Shown here in pieces: positions 39,280 through 48,169 of a DNA stretch of 48,169 nt. This DNA is from Burkholderiaceae bacterium (GTDB taxonomy: Bacteria; Pseudomonadota; Gammaproteobacteria; Burkholderiales; Burkholderiaceae_C). The DNA is taken from NCBI GenBank assembly GCA_025458585.1, contig JALOSD010000012.1, positions 1 to 48,169 of the forward strand, in the 5' to 3' direction. The stretch's first letter is position 1. Every line of letters starts with the position of its first letter. Position numbers and translations under genes: made by a program. The notes under the pieces are model-generated. The model searched no databases, was not told the origin of the DNA, and was given only the letters and a program-made list of their open reading frames with translations.

Positions 39280-41070
39280 TCAGAACAGGGCCTCGTCCAT
39301 CGCCATCAGCGGCTCGAGGCCGGTGCGGGCGCTGCGGATCAGGCCGGCGGTCTCGGGCAGCAGCTTGGCGAAGTAGAAGCGCGCCGTGTGCAGCTTGGCG
39401 GTGTAGAACGGGTCGCCACTGTCCTGCTTGTCGAGCGCGATCCTGGCCATGCGCGCCCAGAAGTAGGCGAACACGAGATGGCCGCACACGCGCAGGTAGT
39501 CGACCGCCGCGGCGCCGACCTCGTCGGGGTTCTTCATCGCCTTGAAGCCGAGCTCGGTCGTGAGCTTCGTGACCTTGTCGCCGAGGTCGGCCAGCGGGTT
39601 GACGAACTCGAGCATGCGCTCGTCGACGCCGTGCTCCTCGACGAACTCGGCGATGTACTTGCCGAAGGCCTTGAGCTTCTTGCCGTTGTCGCCGAGCACC
39701 TTGCGCCCGAGCAGGTCGAGCGCCTGCACGGTGTTCGTGCCCTCGTAGATCATGTTGATGCGCGAGTCGCGCACGAACTGCTCCATGCCCCACTCGGCGA
39801 TGTAGCCGTGGCCGCCGAAGACCTGCATGCAGTGCGAGGTCGCGATCCAGCCGTTGTCGGTGAAGAAGGCCTTGATGATCGGCGTCAGCAGCGCGACCTC
39901 GTCGGCGCAGGCCTTTCGCACCTCGTGGTCGGGGTGGTGCAGCTCCTTGTCGATCAGCAGCGCCGTGTACATCGCCATCGCGCGCGCGCCTTCGGCGTAG
40001 GCGCGCGCAGTGAGCAGCATCTTGCGCACGTCCGGGTGGACGATGATGCGGTCGGCGCTCTGGTCGGGCTCCTTCGGGCCCGACAGCGCGCGCATCTGTC
40101 GCCGGTCCTTCGCGTAGGCCACCGCGTTCTGGTAGGCGACCTCGGTGAGGCCGAGCGACTGGTTGCCCACGCCCAGGCGGGCGGCGTTCATCATCACGAA
40201 CATCGCCGCCAGGCCCTTGTGCGGGTGGCCGACGAGCGTGCCCACGGCGCCGTCGAGCATGATCTGGCAGGTCGAGCTGCCGTGGATACCCATCTTGTGC
40301 TCAAGGCCGGTGCAGGTGATCGCGTTGCGCGCACCGAGCCGGCCGTCGGACCCCACGAGGTACTTCGAGACGACGAACAGGCTGATGCCCTTGCTGCCCG
40401 CCGGCGCGTCGGGCAGGCGCGCGAGCACCAAGTGGACGATGTTGTCGGCCAGGTCGTGCTCGCCGCCGCTGATGAAGATCTTCTGCCCCGTCAGCCTGTA
40501 CGTGCCGTCGGGCTGCGGCTCGGCCTTGCTGCGCAGCAGGCCGAGGTCGGTGCCGCAGTGCGGCTCGGTCAGGCACATCGTGCCGGCCCACTCGCCGCTG
40601 ACGATCTTCGGCAGGAACGTCTTCTTCTGCTCGGGCGTGCCGTGCGCCAGCAGGCATTCGTAGGCGCCGTGCGCTAAGCCGGGGTACATCGTCCAGGCCT
40701 GGTTGGCGCTGTTGAGCATCTCGTACAGGCACTGGTTGAGCAGCAGCGGCAGGCCCTGGCCGCCGAACTCGGGCTCGCACGACAGCGCCGGCCACCCGCC
40801 TTCCACGTAGGCGGCGTAGGCGTCCTTGAAGCCGGTGGGCGTGCGCACCTCGTGCGTCGCCTTGTCGAGCTTGCAGCCCTCGCGGTCGCCGACCGTGTTC
40901 AGCGGCGCGAGCACCTTGGAGGCGAACTTGCCCGCTTCCTCGATCACGGCGTTGAGCGTGTCGGCGTCGACGTCGGCGTGGCGCGGCATCGCTTTCAGTT
41001 CGTCGGCCGCGTGCAGGACCTCGTGCATGACGAACTGCATGTCGCGCAGCGGGGGGGTGTAGGTGGGCAT
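39280..41070 (-). CDS. Acyl-CoA dehydrogenase
   Basis: MPTYTPPLRDMQFVMHEVL...MCLTEPHCGTDLGLLRSKA...QVFGGHGYIAEWGMEQFVRDSRINMIYEGTNTVQALDLLGRKVL. Confidence 0.95.
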   Translation of the reverse strand: MPTYTPPLRDMQFVMHEVLHAADELKAMPRHADVDADTLNAVIEEAGKFASKVLAPLNTVGDREGCKLDKATHEVRTPTGFKDAYAAYVEGGWPALSCEPEFGGQGLPLLLNQCLYEMLNSANQAWTMYPGLAHGAYECLLAHGTPEQKKTFLPKIVSGEWAGTMCLTEPHCGTDLGLLRSKAEPQPDGTYRLTGQKIFISGGEHDLADNIVHLVLARLPDAPAGSKGISLFVVSKYLVGSDGRLGARNAITCTGLEHKMGIHGSSTCQIMLDGAVGTLVGHPHKGLAAMFVMMNAARLGVGNQSLGLTEVAYQNAVAYAKDRRQMRALSGPKEPDQSADRIIVHPDVRKMLLTARAYAEGARAMAMYTALLIDKELHHPDHEVRKACADEVALLTPIIKAFFTDNGWIATSHCMQVFGGHGYIAEWGMEQFVRDSRINMIYEGTNTVQALDLLGRKVLGDNGKKLKAFGKYIAEFVEEHGVDERMLEFVNPLADLGDKVTKLTTELGFKAMKNPDEVGAAAVDYLRVCGHLVFAYFWARMARIALDKQDSGDPFYTAKLHTARFYFAKLLPETAGLIRSARTGLEPLMAMDEALF

Positions 41071-41107
41071 GGCAGGCAACTCCTGTGACGGACGGAAAAC
41101 AGCGGGG

Positions 41108-41827
41108 TCAGGCGGCCGCGCCGGTCTCGACGACGCGGCGGCCCTTCGCGGTGGCGTAGTGGCCGACGATGCGCGCGAAGCCGGTGCGAGCGCGGTCGAG
41201 CGCACCGGGCAGGCGCAGGAAGCGCGCGTCGTGGTGCAGCGCGAGGATCAGGCCGTGGATCTCGAACAGCATCTGCTGGGCGTCGGTGTCGGGGCGCAGG
41301 TGGCCTTCTTCGACCGCGATGCGGATCGCCCGTTCCAGCGCCGCGTGCCAGGCCTGCACCATCGCCGCGAGCGCGTCGCGCACGGGGCCGGGACGGTCGT
41401 CGAACTCGACGGCGCCGCTGATGTAGATGCAGCCCGAGTCGATCTCCTGCGACACCCGGCGCACCCAGCGCTCGAACATCGCCGCCATCCGCGGCAGGCC
41501 GCGCGCCTCGCGCACCGCGGGGAAGAAGACCTCGTCCTCGAAGCGCGTGTGGTACTCGCGGATGACCGAGATCTGCAGTTCCTCGCGCGAGCCGAAGTGG
41601 GCGAACACGCCCGACTTGCTCATCTGCATCACCTCGGCGAGCGCGCCGATCGACAGGCCCTCGAGGCCCATCTGCGACGCGAGCGCAAGCGCGGCGTCGA
41701 GGATCGCGGCGCGCGTCTGCTGCCCCTTGTGCAACGCGCCGCGCGCGCCGCGGGCCGCCGCACGCTGGCCGCTCGAGCGCTCGTCGAGGTCGGCGTCGGG
41801 CAGGTCGACGGCAGGAGGGAGCTTCAC
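41108..41827 (-). CDS. TetR family transcriptional regulator
   Basis: RAAILDAALALASQMGLEGLSIGALAEVMQMSKSGVFAHFGSREELQISVI HTH; inferred GTG start at 41827. Confidence 0.88.
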   Translation of the reverse strand: MKLPPAVDLPDADLDERSSGQRAAARGARGALHKGQQTRAAILDAALALASQMGLEGLSIGALAEVMQMSKSGVFAHFGSREELQISVIREYHTRFEDEVFFPAVREARGLPRMAAMFERWVRRVSQEIDSGCIYISGAVEFDDRPGPVRDALAAMVQAWHAALERAIRIAVEEGHLRPDTDAQQMLFEIHGLILALHHDARFLRLPGALDRARTGFARIVGHYATAKGRRVVETGAAA

Positions 41828-41850
41828 GGTGGCGCGGTGAATAATGGAAC

Positions 41851-41862
41851 GAACGATCGTTC
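41851..41862. promoter_or_regulatory. Palindromic operator-like site upstream of the TetR gene
   Basis: GAACGATCGTTC, perfect 12-bp palindrome 24 nt upstream of the inferred start. Confidence 0.6.
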
Positions 41863-42030
41863 TATTCTGCAGGCTCACCCACCCCCGCACAGCCCCCGCC
41901 GGGCGGGATTTCTAGGCGCGTTCACCTAGATGGGGGGCCCGATCGCCACCATTGGCAGTCAGATCGAGGGTTTTCCCGTAGGAAAGCGGGGCCACCTACC
42001 ATCGCCGCTCGACTTCGGCGGAGCGCGACG

Positions 42031-43017
42031 ATGAAGGTGACGGTGGTCGGACTCGGGGCGATCGGCGGCTTCGTCGCCGTGCGGCTGGCGGCCGCCGGGC
42101 ACGAGGTGAAGGCGCTGGCGCGTGGCGCGACGCTCGCCGCCGTGCGCGAGCGCGGGCTCGCCATCGCCGAGCGCGATGGCAGCGTCGCGACGCACGCGCT
42201 CGTCGCGAGCGATCGCGCAGCCGACCTCGGCGCCGCCGAGCTCGTCGTGCTCGCGCTGAAGGGGCCGGGGCTCGTTGCCGGCATCGACGCGATGGCGCCG
42301 CTGTTCGCGCATCGCCCGCTCGTGCTGCCACTGATGAACGGCGTGCCGTGGTGGTTCCTGCGCGGCGCGCCGCTGCACGACGTGCGCCCGCTGGCAAGCG
42401 TCGACCCGGGCGGGCGCATCGCGGCGACGATCCCGTTCGACAACGTGCTCGGCGGCGTCGTGCACGTCAGCTGCAGCGCGCCGGCGCCTGGGCGCGTGCA
42501 GCACCACGCCGGGCGGCGGCTGATCGTCGGCGAGCCCTTCGGTGGCGCGAGCGAGCGCGTGCGGCGGGTCGCCGCGCTGCTCGAAGGCGCCGGCTTCGAG
42601 GCCGAGGCGAGTGCCGACGTGCGGCGCGACGTCTGGTACAAGCTGTGGGGCAACATGACGATGAACCCGGTCTCGGCGCTGACCGGGGCCGCCTGCGACC
42701 GTATCCTCGACGACGAGCTCGTGCGCGCCTTCATGGCGAGGGCGATGGACGAGGCGGCCGCGATCGGCGCGCGCATCGGCTGCCCGATCGAACAGGGCGC
42801 CGACGAGCGCATGGCGCTGACGCGCCAGCTCGGTGCCTTCAAGACGTCGATGCTGCAGGACGCCGAAGCCGGCCGCCCGCTCGAGCTCGCGAGCCTCGTC
42901 GCCGCGGTGCGCGAGATCGGCCAGCGCGTCGACGTCGCGACGCCGAACGTCGACGCGCTGCTCGGCCTGACGCGGCTGATGGCCGCGACGCGCGGGCTGC
43001 TGCCGCCCGTGCCGTGA
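42031..43017 (+). CDS. Ketopantoate reductase family protein (2-dehydropantoate 2-reductase)
   Basis: MKVTVVGLGAIGGFVAVRLAAAGHEVKALARG...VVLALKGPGL...MNGVPWWFLRG...WYKLWGNMTMNPVSALTGA. Confidence 0.92.
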   Translation: MKVTVVGLGAIGGFVAVRLAAAGHEVKALARGATLAAVRERGLAIAERDGSVATHALVASDRAADLGAAELVVLALKGPGLVAGIDAMAPLFAHRPLVLPLMNGVPWWFLRGAPLHDVRPLASVDPGGRIAATIPFDNVLGGVVHVSCSAPAPGRVQHHAGRRLIVGEPFGGASERVRRVAALLEGAGFEAEASADVRRDVWYKLWGNMTMNPVSALTGAACDRILDDELVRAFMARAMDEAAAIGARIGCPIEQGADERMALTRQLGAFKTSMLQDAEAGRPLELASLVAAVREIGQRVDVATPNVDALLGLTRLMAATRGLLPPVP

Positions 43018-43021
43018 CCCT

Positions 43022-43056
43022 CGCGGTCGCCGCGGGCGCGCCCTGTCGCGACCGCG
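43022..43056. terminator. Inverted repeat after the ketopantoate reductase gene
   Basis: CGCGGTCGC ... GCGACCGCG 9-bp arms (43022..43030 and 43048..43056), no T-tract. Confidence 0.4.
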
Positions 43057-43192
43057 TGACGCCGCGATGACACGTGCCGCTGGCCGCGTCGCGGCGTTGG
43101 CGTGCCGGGACGGGTTGCGCCCTCGCGATTGCCTCGCTATTGAGTCGATCGGCAGGATTGTTTAATCTCCGGGCGGTTGCCGGGCACGGTTG

Positions 43193-43789
43193 ATGCAGTC
43201 CGTGCGGCGGGCACCAACGGAGGTTGTCGTCTTGGACGTCTTGCAGCTCGACGTGTCGGGCCGGCCGCAGGCCTGGATCTCTTCCCGCGAAGCGGCGGTG
43301 ATCTACGCCAGCGACGGTGTGGCATGGACGCTCGGCGAGGCGGTGCAGGTGCTGCGCGGCGGCATCCAGCGCGCGACCGGGCGCCAGTCGCGCATCGAGG
43401 TGCACCCGATCATCGCGGTGCGCGGCGCGATCCCGAGCCGCGCCTGGAAGCAGACGCCGACGCTGTCGAACCCCAAGCTGTTCTCGCGCGACCGTCACCT
43501 GTGCGCCTACTGCGGCGGGCGCTTCCATTTCGACGAACTGACACGCGAGCACATCGTGCCGACCTCGCGCGGCGGCATGGACTCGTGGATGAACTGCATC
43601 ACCGCCTGCAAGTCGTGCAACGGCCGCAAGGGCAACCGGCTGCCGGAAGAGGCGCGCATGAGCCTGCTGTACCTGCCGTACGTGCCGAGCCTGCACGAGG
43701 ACATGATCCTGCGTGGGCGGCGCATCCTCGTCGACCAGATGGAGTTCCTGCTCGCCAGCGTGCCGCGCAGCAGCCGGCTGCACGTCTAG
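43193..43789 (+). CDS. HNH endonuclease family protein
   Basis: RDRHLCAYCGGRFHFDELTREHIVPTSRGGMDSWMNCITACKSCNGRKGNR: CxxC, H-I-V-P, N and CxxC of HNH_5-like domain. Confidence 0.92.
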   Translation: MQSVRRAPTEVVVLDVLQLDVSGRPQAWISSREAAVIYASDGVAWTLGEAVQVLRGGIQRATGRQSRIEVHPIIAVRGAIPSRAWKQTPTLSNPKLFSRDRHLCAYCGGRFHFDELTREHIVPTSRGGMDSWMNCITACKSCNGRKGNRLPEEARMSLLYLPYVPSLHEDMILRGRRILVDQMEFLLASVPRSSRLHV

Positions 43790-43877
43790 GCGCCTGCGCC
43801 GCGGAACCGCGCCCGCCTTCGGCCGGTCAACCCTGACCACACCCCGTCCGTTGGAACGGGATGACCCGGAGGATCCG

Positions 43878-44390
43878 ATGATGCGCTCGCTGATCTTGCT
43901 CGCCGTCGCGGCGAGCGTTGCCGCCTGCTCGACGACGAGCCCCGACGTGGTTCAGCGCAGCGACGCACAGACACTGTCGACGGTGCGCGACGCGATCGTG
44001 CTGTCGGTGCGCGACGTGACGGTCGACGGCTCGCAGAGCGGGATCGGTGCGACCGCCGGCGGCGTGGTCGGCGGCGCGCTCGGCAGCACGCGCGGTGGCG
44101 GCGGCGGCACGACGGTGGCGATCGCGACCGTCGGCGCGGTCGCGGGCGCCGTCGTCGGCAACACGATCGAGCGCACCGCGACGCGCGAAGCCGCCGTCGA
44201 ACTGATGCTGGAGTTGCGAAGCGGCGAGCGCGTCGCGATCGTGCAGGCGAAGGGACAGGACAGCTTCCAGCCCGGCGACGCGGTGCTGCTCGTCACGTCG
44301 GGCGGGCGCACCCGCGTCACGAAGGCGGCCGCAGGCGTGCCGGCCGCGCCGGTCGACGCCAAGCCCGAACCGCTGCCCGGCAAGCGCTGA
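43878..44390 (+). CDS. Glycine zipper 2TM lipoprotein (SlyB-like)
   Basis: MMRSLILLAVAASVAACSTTSP lipobox; GATAGGVVGGALGSTRGGGGGTTVAIATVGAVAGAVVGNTIE glycine zipper. Confidence 0.85.
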   Translation: MMRSLILLAVAASVAACSTTSPDVVQRSDAQTLSTVRDAIVLSVRDVTVDGSQSGIGATAGGVVGGALGSTRGGGGGTTVAIATVGAVAGAVVGNTIERTATREAAVELMLELRSGERVAIVQAKGQDSFQPGDAVLLVTSGGRTRVTKAAAGVPAAPVDAKPEPLPGKR

Positions 44391-44443
44391 ACGCCGCCGA
44401 CGGCCCGGTGGGCGCGGGTCCAACGATGGGCGCCGCGGCCGGC

Positions 44444-45403
44444 CTACAGGTCGAGCACCAGCCGCGGCGTCTTCGCGCGCGAGCAGCAGGGGGTGAACTG
44501 GTCGTTGGCCGCCTGCTCCTCGGGCGTCAGGTACACGTCGCGGTGGTCGGGCACGCCGGCGAGCACGCGGGTCAGGCAGGTGCCGCACACGCCCTGCTCG
44601 CACGAGGTCGGCACCTCGACGCCAGCGTCGGCGAGCGCCTGCACGACGCTGCGCTCGCGCGGCACGACGACGACGCGGCCCGTACTCGCGAGCTGGACCT
44701 CGAACGGCGCGTCGCCGTCGTGCGGGGCGACGTCGGCGCTGAAGTACTCGACGTGCAGCGCCGCCTCGGGCCAGCCGCACGCGCGCGCGGTGCCGAGCAC
44801 GGCGTCGATGAAGCCCTTCGGCCCGCACACGTACAGGTGCGTCCCCGCCTGCGGTGCAGCGAGCAGCGCGCTGGGGTCAAGCCGCTGCGCCGCCTCGCCG
44901 TCGTCGAAGTGGAAGTGCACGCGTTCGGCGAACGCGCTGGCGTGGATGCGGCCGTGGAACGCGGTGCGCGCTCGCGACCGGGTGCAGTAGTGCATCTCGA
45001 ACGCGGCGCCGATCGTCGCGAGGCGTTCGGCCATGCACAGGATCGGCGTCACGCCGATGCCGCCGGCGAGCAGCAGGTGGCGACTCGCGTCGTGGGCGAG
45101 CGGGAAGTGGTTCTTCGGCGCGCTGATCGTCAGCAGGTCGCCCTCGTGCACGGCATCGTGCATCGCGGCCGAGCCGCCGCGCGAGGCGGCGTCGCGCAGC
45201 ACGGCGATCAGATAACGGTGACTCTCGGTCGGGTCGTTGGCGAGCGAATACTGGCGCGTCAGCCCGTTGGGCAGCTGGACGTCGACGTGCGAGCCGGCGG
45301 AGAACGGCGGCAGCGGTCGGCCGTCGGCGGCGACGAGCTCGAAGGAGCAGATGTCGAGCGCCTCGACCACCTTGCGGGCCACGCGCACCTGCAGCGACGA
45401 CAT
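44444..45403 (-). CDS. PDR/VanB family oxidoreductase (FMN/NAD + 2Fe-2S reductase)
   Basis: GSHVDVQLPNGLTRQYSLANDP...LLLAGGIGVTPILCMAERLA...YVCGPKGFIDAVL...PTSCEQGVCGTCLTRVLAG. Confidence 0.93.
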   Translation of the reverse strand: MSSLQVRVARKVVEALDICSFELVAADGRPLPPFSAGSHVDVQLPNGLTRQYSLANDPTESHRYLIAVLRDAASRGGSAAMHDAVHEGDLLTISAPKNHFPLAHDASRHLLLAGGIGVTPILCMAERLATIGAAFEMHYCTRSRARTAFHGRIHASAFAERVHFHFDDGEAAQRLDPSALLAAPQAGTHLYVCGPKGFIDAVLGTARACGWPEAALHVEYFSADVAPHDGDAPFEVQLASTGRVVVVPRERSVVQALADAGVEVPTSCEQGVCGTCLTRVLAGVPDHRDVYLTPEEQAANDQFTPCCSRAKTPRLVLDL

Positions 45404-45408
45404 TGGGC

Positions 45409-46449
45409 TCACGCCGCCGCCGCGCCACGCTCGGCGGCCACGAGCCGCTCGATCACCTTGCGCGCCTGCACGCCGCCAGTGTCGATGTTGAGCTTGAGCA
45501 TCTCGCGCCCCTTCCAGTGCAGCAGGTTGGCCTGCTGGCGCTCGAGGATCTCGAGGTCCTCGGCGAAGATCTTGCCCTGCCCGTCGCGGATCTGTGCCGT
45601 CAGCGCGCGGTCGTCGGGGCGGAAGTTGCGCGCCATGCCCCAGAAGTACCACATCGACGTCTCGGTCTCGGGCGTGATGAAGTCGACGACGATGCTGTAG
45701 GCCTTCTTGTCCTTCGGCGCCTCGACGCCGCCGTGGCCGGCGAGCGCGACGCCGACCTCGATCATCACGTGGCTCGGCGGCGTGAAGCGGCAGATCTGCC
45801 AGCGGTCGACCTTCTGGTCGTCGGGCAGGCCGTTGGCGCGCAGCGCCATGCGCCAGAACGGCGGCGCCGGGATGTCGTGCATGAAGCGGCTCGTGATGGC
45901 CTCGTCGCCGACGACCTTCGTCGTGCACGGCGTCTCGTCGATCTCGGGCTGGCCGATGCTGGTGGCGTGCACGTAGGTCTCGTGCGTCAGGTCCATCAGG
46001 TTGTCGATCATCAGCCGGTAGTCGGCCTTGACGTGGTACAGCCCGCCGCCGTACGCCCACTCGGGGTGGTCGGCCCAGTGCAGGTGCGGGATCAGCGCCT
46101 CGTCGGCCTTCGCGGCGTTGCCCGGCCAGACCCAGACGAAGCCGTGGCGCTCGACCGCCGGGTAGGCCCTGATCGGCGGCAAGCCGCGCACGCGCTGGCC
46201 GGGCATCGCGACCGTCCTGCCGTCGCAGCCCATCTCGAGGCCGTGGTAGCCGCACACCAGCTTGCCCTCGACGACGCGGCCGAGCGACAGCGGCGCGCCG
46301 CGGTGCGGGCACCAGTCCTCGAGCGCGGCGACGCGGCCTTCGGGGCCGCGGTAGAACACGATGCGCTCGTTGCACACGGTGCGCCCGAGCGGCTTGTCGT
46401 CGATCTCGCCCGGCGTGCAGGCGACGTACCAGGCGTTCTTCGGGAACAT
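45409..46449 (-). CDS. VanA-type Rieske aromatic ring-hydroxylating oxygenase / O-demethylase oxygenase subunit
   Basis: MFPKNAWYVACTPGEIDDKPLGRTVCNERIVFYRG...EDWCPHRGAPLSLGRVVEGKLVCGYHGLEMG (Rieske CxH, CxxH). Confidence 0.93.
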   Translation of the reverse strand: MFPKNAWYVACTPGEIDDKPLGRTVCNERIVFYRGPEGRVAALEDWCPHRGAPLSLGRVVEGKLVCGYHGLEMGCDGRTVAMPGQRVRGLPPIRAYPAVERHGFVWVWPGNAAKADEALIPHLHWADHPEWAYGGGLYHVKADYRLMIDNLMDLTHETYVHATSIGQPEIDETPCTTKVVGDEAITSRFMHDIPAPPFWRMALRANGLPDDQKVDRWQICRFTPPSHVMIEVGVALAGHGGVEAPKDKKAYSIVVDFITPETETSMWYFWGMARNFRPDDRALTAQIRDGQGKIFAEDLEILERQQANLLHWKGREMLKLNIDTGGVQARKVIERLVAAERGAAAA

Positions 46450-46473
46450 CGGCTTGCCCTTTCGTGGGGTCGG

Positions 46474-47259
46474 TCAGCGGCCGGCGCGGCGGCGGATCAG
46501 GCTCGCGCCGGGAATGCGCTGCAGCGTGCGGTGGCTCTGCAGCGCGTCGCGCAGGTTCTGCTGCGCGAGGCGCGCGTGCTCGCGCATCAGCGCCTCGGCG
46601 CGCGCGCCTTCGCGGCGCACGATGGCGTCGATCACGGCGCGATGCTGCGCCTGCGCGACGAGCAGCGCGTCGCGCGAGCGCGGGTGCCCGGCGCCGACAT
46701 GCACGAAGCCGTTCGGCGACGCGAATGGCAGCGCCTTCACGCGCTCGAGCTGGCGAAGGATCAGATCGCTGCGCGCCATCTCGGCGAGCAGGTCGTGCCA
46801 GCGGCCGTTCCACTCGACGTAGGCGCCGAACGCCGCTTCGTCGAGCTCGGGCGCGGCGAGCAAGTCGTCGATGCCGTCGAGGCACTCGCGCGCCTCGGCG
46901 ACGAGCACCGGGCTCGCGCCGCGCTCGGCCGCGAGCCGCGCCGCCAGGCCCTCGAGCGTGCCGCGCAGCTCGATCGCGTCGTGGATGTCGTCCTCGCCGA
47001 AGTCCTTGACGACGAAGCCGCCGCCGGGCAGCGCCTCGAGCAGGCCTTCCTCGCGCAGCCGCACGAGCGCGGCGCGCACCGGCGTGCGCGAGACGCCCAG
47101 CCGCTCGACGAGCGCGAGCTCGGCGATGCGCTGCCCCGGCTTCAGCTCGCCGCCGACGATCAGCTCGCGCAGGCGAAGCTGCGCCTTGACGGTCTGCGAC
47201 AGGCCGGCGGTGTCGTCGAGGGTTGCACTGTCTCCCACGACCCCTATTGTATACAGCAT
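46474..47259 (-). CDS. GntR family (FCD domain) transcriptional regulator; start uncertain
   Basis: LRELIVGGELKPGQRIAELALVERLGVSRTPVRAALVRLREEGLLEALPGGGFVV winged helix and C-terminal FCD-like domain. Start ATG 47259 or GTG 47241/47238. Confidence 0.9.
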   Translation of the reverse strand: MLYTIGVVGDSATLDDTAGLSQTVKAQLRLRELIVGGELKPGQRIAELALVERLGVSRTPVRAALVRLREEGLLEALPGGGFVVKDFGEDDIHDAIELRGTLEGLAARLAAERGASPVLVAEARECLDGIDDLLAAPELDEAAFGAYVEWNGRWHDLLAEMARSDLILRQLERVKALPFASPNGFVHVGAGHPRSRDALLVAQAQHRAVIDAIVRREGARAEALMREHARLAQQNLRDALQSHRTLQRIPGASLIRRRAGR

Positions 47260-47263
47260 GTAT
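47251..47263. promoter_or_regulatory. Candidate GntR operator
   Basis: ATACA-GCA-TGTAT inverted repeat within TTGTATACAGCATGTATCC between divergent genes. Confidence 0.5.
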
Positions 47264-47365
47264 CCTAATCGTGCTCCAGAAGCGCGATTCCGAGGGTTTG
47301 CCCTGGTCCGTGACCACCACGCTGTATGCAGCGGTACGATACGAGACGCCAAGGAGATCCCCGAT

Positions 47366-48169
47366 GACGATCCGCACCACCCCCCCGTTCCGCGCCGACC
47401 ACGTCGGCAGCTTCCTGCGTCCGCCCTACCTGCTCGAGGCGCGCGAGAAGAAGGCCCGCGGCGAGGTCGGCGCCGAGCACCTGCGCGAGGTCGAGGACCG
47501 CGCGATCGCCGAGATCGTCGCGTTCCAGCGCGACGTCGGCCTGCAGTCGATCACCGACGGCGAGTTCCGCCGCACCTACTTCCACATCGACTTCCTCGAG
47601 CAGCTCGGCGGCGTGAAGACCGACATCCCGGTGACGATCCGCAAGCCCGACGGCACCGAGGAGCTCGCGCCGCCGGTGATGCGCGTCGTCGACAAGGTGC
47701 GCCACGCGAAGGACATCCAGCGCGCCGACTTCGAGTACCTGAAGGCGCAGGTCGCCAGGTTCGCCCCCGGCGCGACGCCCAAGGTGACGATCCCGTCGCC
47801 GACGATGCTGCACTTCCGCGGCGGCCGCGCCGGCATCAGCCGCGACGCCTACCCCGAGCTCGACCCCGACTTCTACGACGACGTCGCCCAGGCCTACGGC
47901 GACGAACTGGCCTCGCTCGCCGCCGCCGGCTGCACCTACGTGCAGATGGACGACACCAACATGGCGTACCTGTGCGACGAGAAGATGCGCGAGGCGGCGC
48001 GCCAGCGCGGCGACGACCCGAACGAGCTGCCGCACCGCTACGCGCAGTTCATCAACAAGGTCGTCGCGCGCAAGCCGGCGGGCATGACGCTGGCGATGCA
48101 CCTGTGCCGCGGCAACTTCAAGAGCACCTTCGCCGCCCAGGGCAACTACGAGCCGGTGGCCGAGGCGCT
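47366..48169 (+). CDS. MetE C-terminal-like (cobalamin-independent methionine synthase II family) protein, 3' truncated by window edge
   Basis: AAGGAG Shine-Dalgarno; MTIRTTPPFRADHVGSFLRPPYLLEAREKKA...ITDGEFRRTYFHIDFLEQLGG...VQMDDTNMAYLCDEKM...HLCRGNFKS. Not in the ORF track because it has no stop in the window. Confidence 0.9.

Noticed and set aside
43140-43166. TTGAGT ... TTTAAT as a sigma-70 promoter for the HNH gene
   Set aside because: Spacer is only 15 nt and the -35 match is weak; not strong enough to annotate.
44444-47380. 978-aa minus-strand ORF
   Set aside because: Only the C-terminal part (the VanB-type reductase) is coding; the upstream portion is out of frame over the Rieske and GntR genes.

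Overview
This 48 kb, high-GC window looks like the chromosome of a beta-proteobacterium of the Burkholderiales (inferred from protein families and gene order). It is mostly housekeeping and catabolic genes: dtd, tyrS, an M23 peptidase, anmK, erpA, rpsI, rplM, htpG, a D-amino-acid aminotransferase, dacC, hemJ/hemB, corA, ybeY/phoH, ruvA, a fatty-acid beta-oxidation operon with a TetR regulator, a Rieske oxygenase/VanB-type reductase pair with a GntR regulator, and a MetE-like methyltransferase running off the right edge. I found no rRNA, tRNA, CRISPR array, transposase, phage module or defence island. The best lead for something undescribed is between the divergent hemJ and hemB genes. There is an orphan intrinsic terminator on the minus strand, preceded by a duplicated 13-bp unit that folds into a hairpin with an anti-Shine-Dalgarno-like CCUCC loop. 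This is a candidate small RNA or attenuator. A second pattern is that three otherwise well-conserved genes (an AMP-binding CoA ligase, a sensor histidine kinase, and a FadB/FadJ-like enzyme) each carry a small internal deletion with a frameshift. These are either real pseudogenes or assembly errors and need read-level checking. Other observations are an intrinsic terminator overlapping the 5' end of an ORF, stop codons embedded in inverted repeats at three convergent gene pairs, several operator-like palindromes, and a compact lipid-linked glycosylation module. All functional calls come from reading translated sequence by eye; no database search was run.
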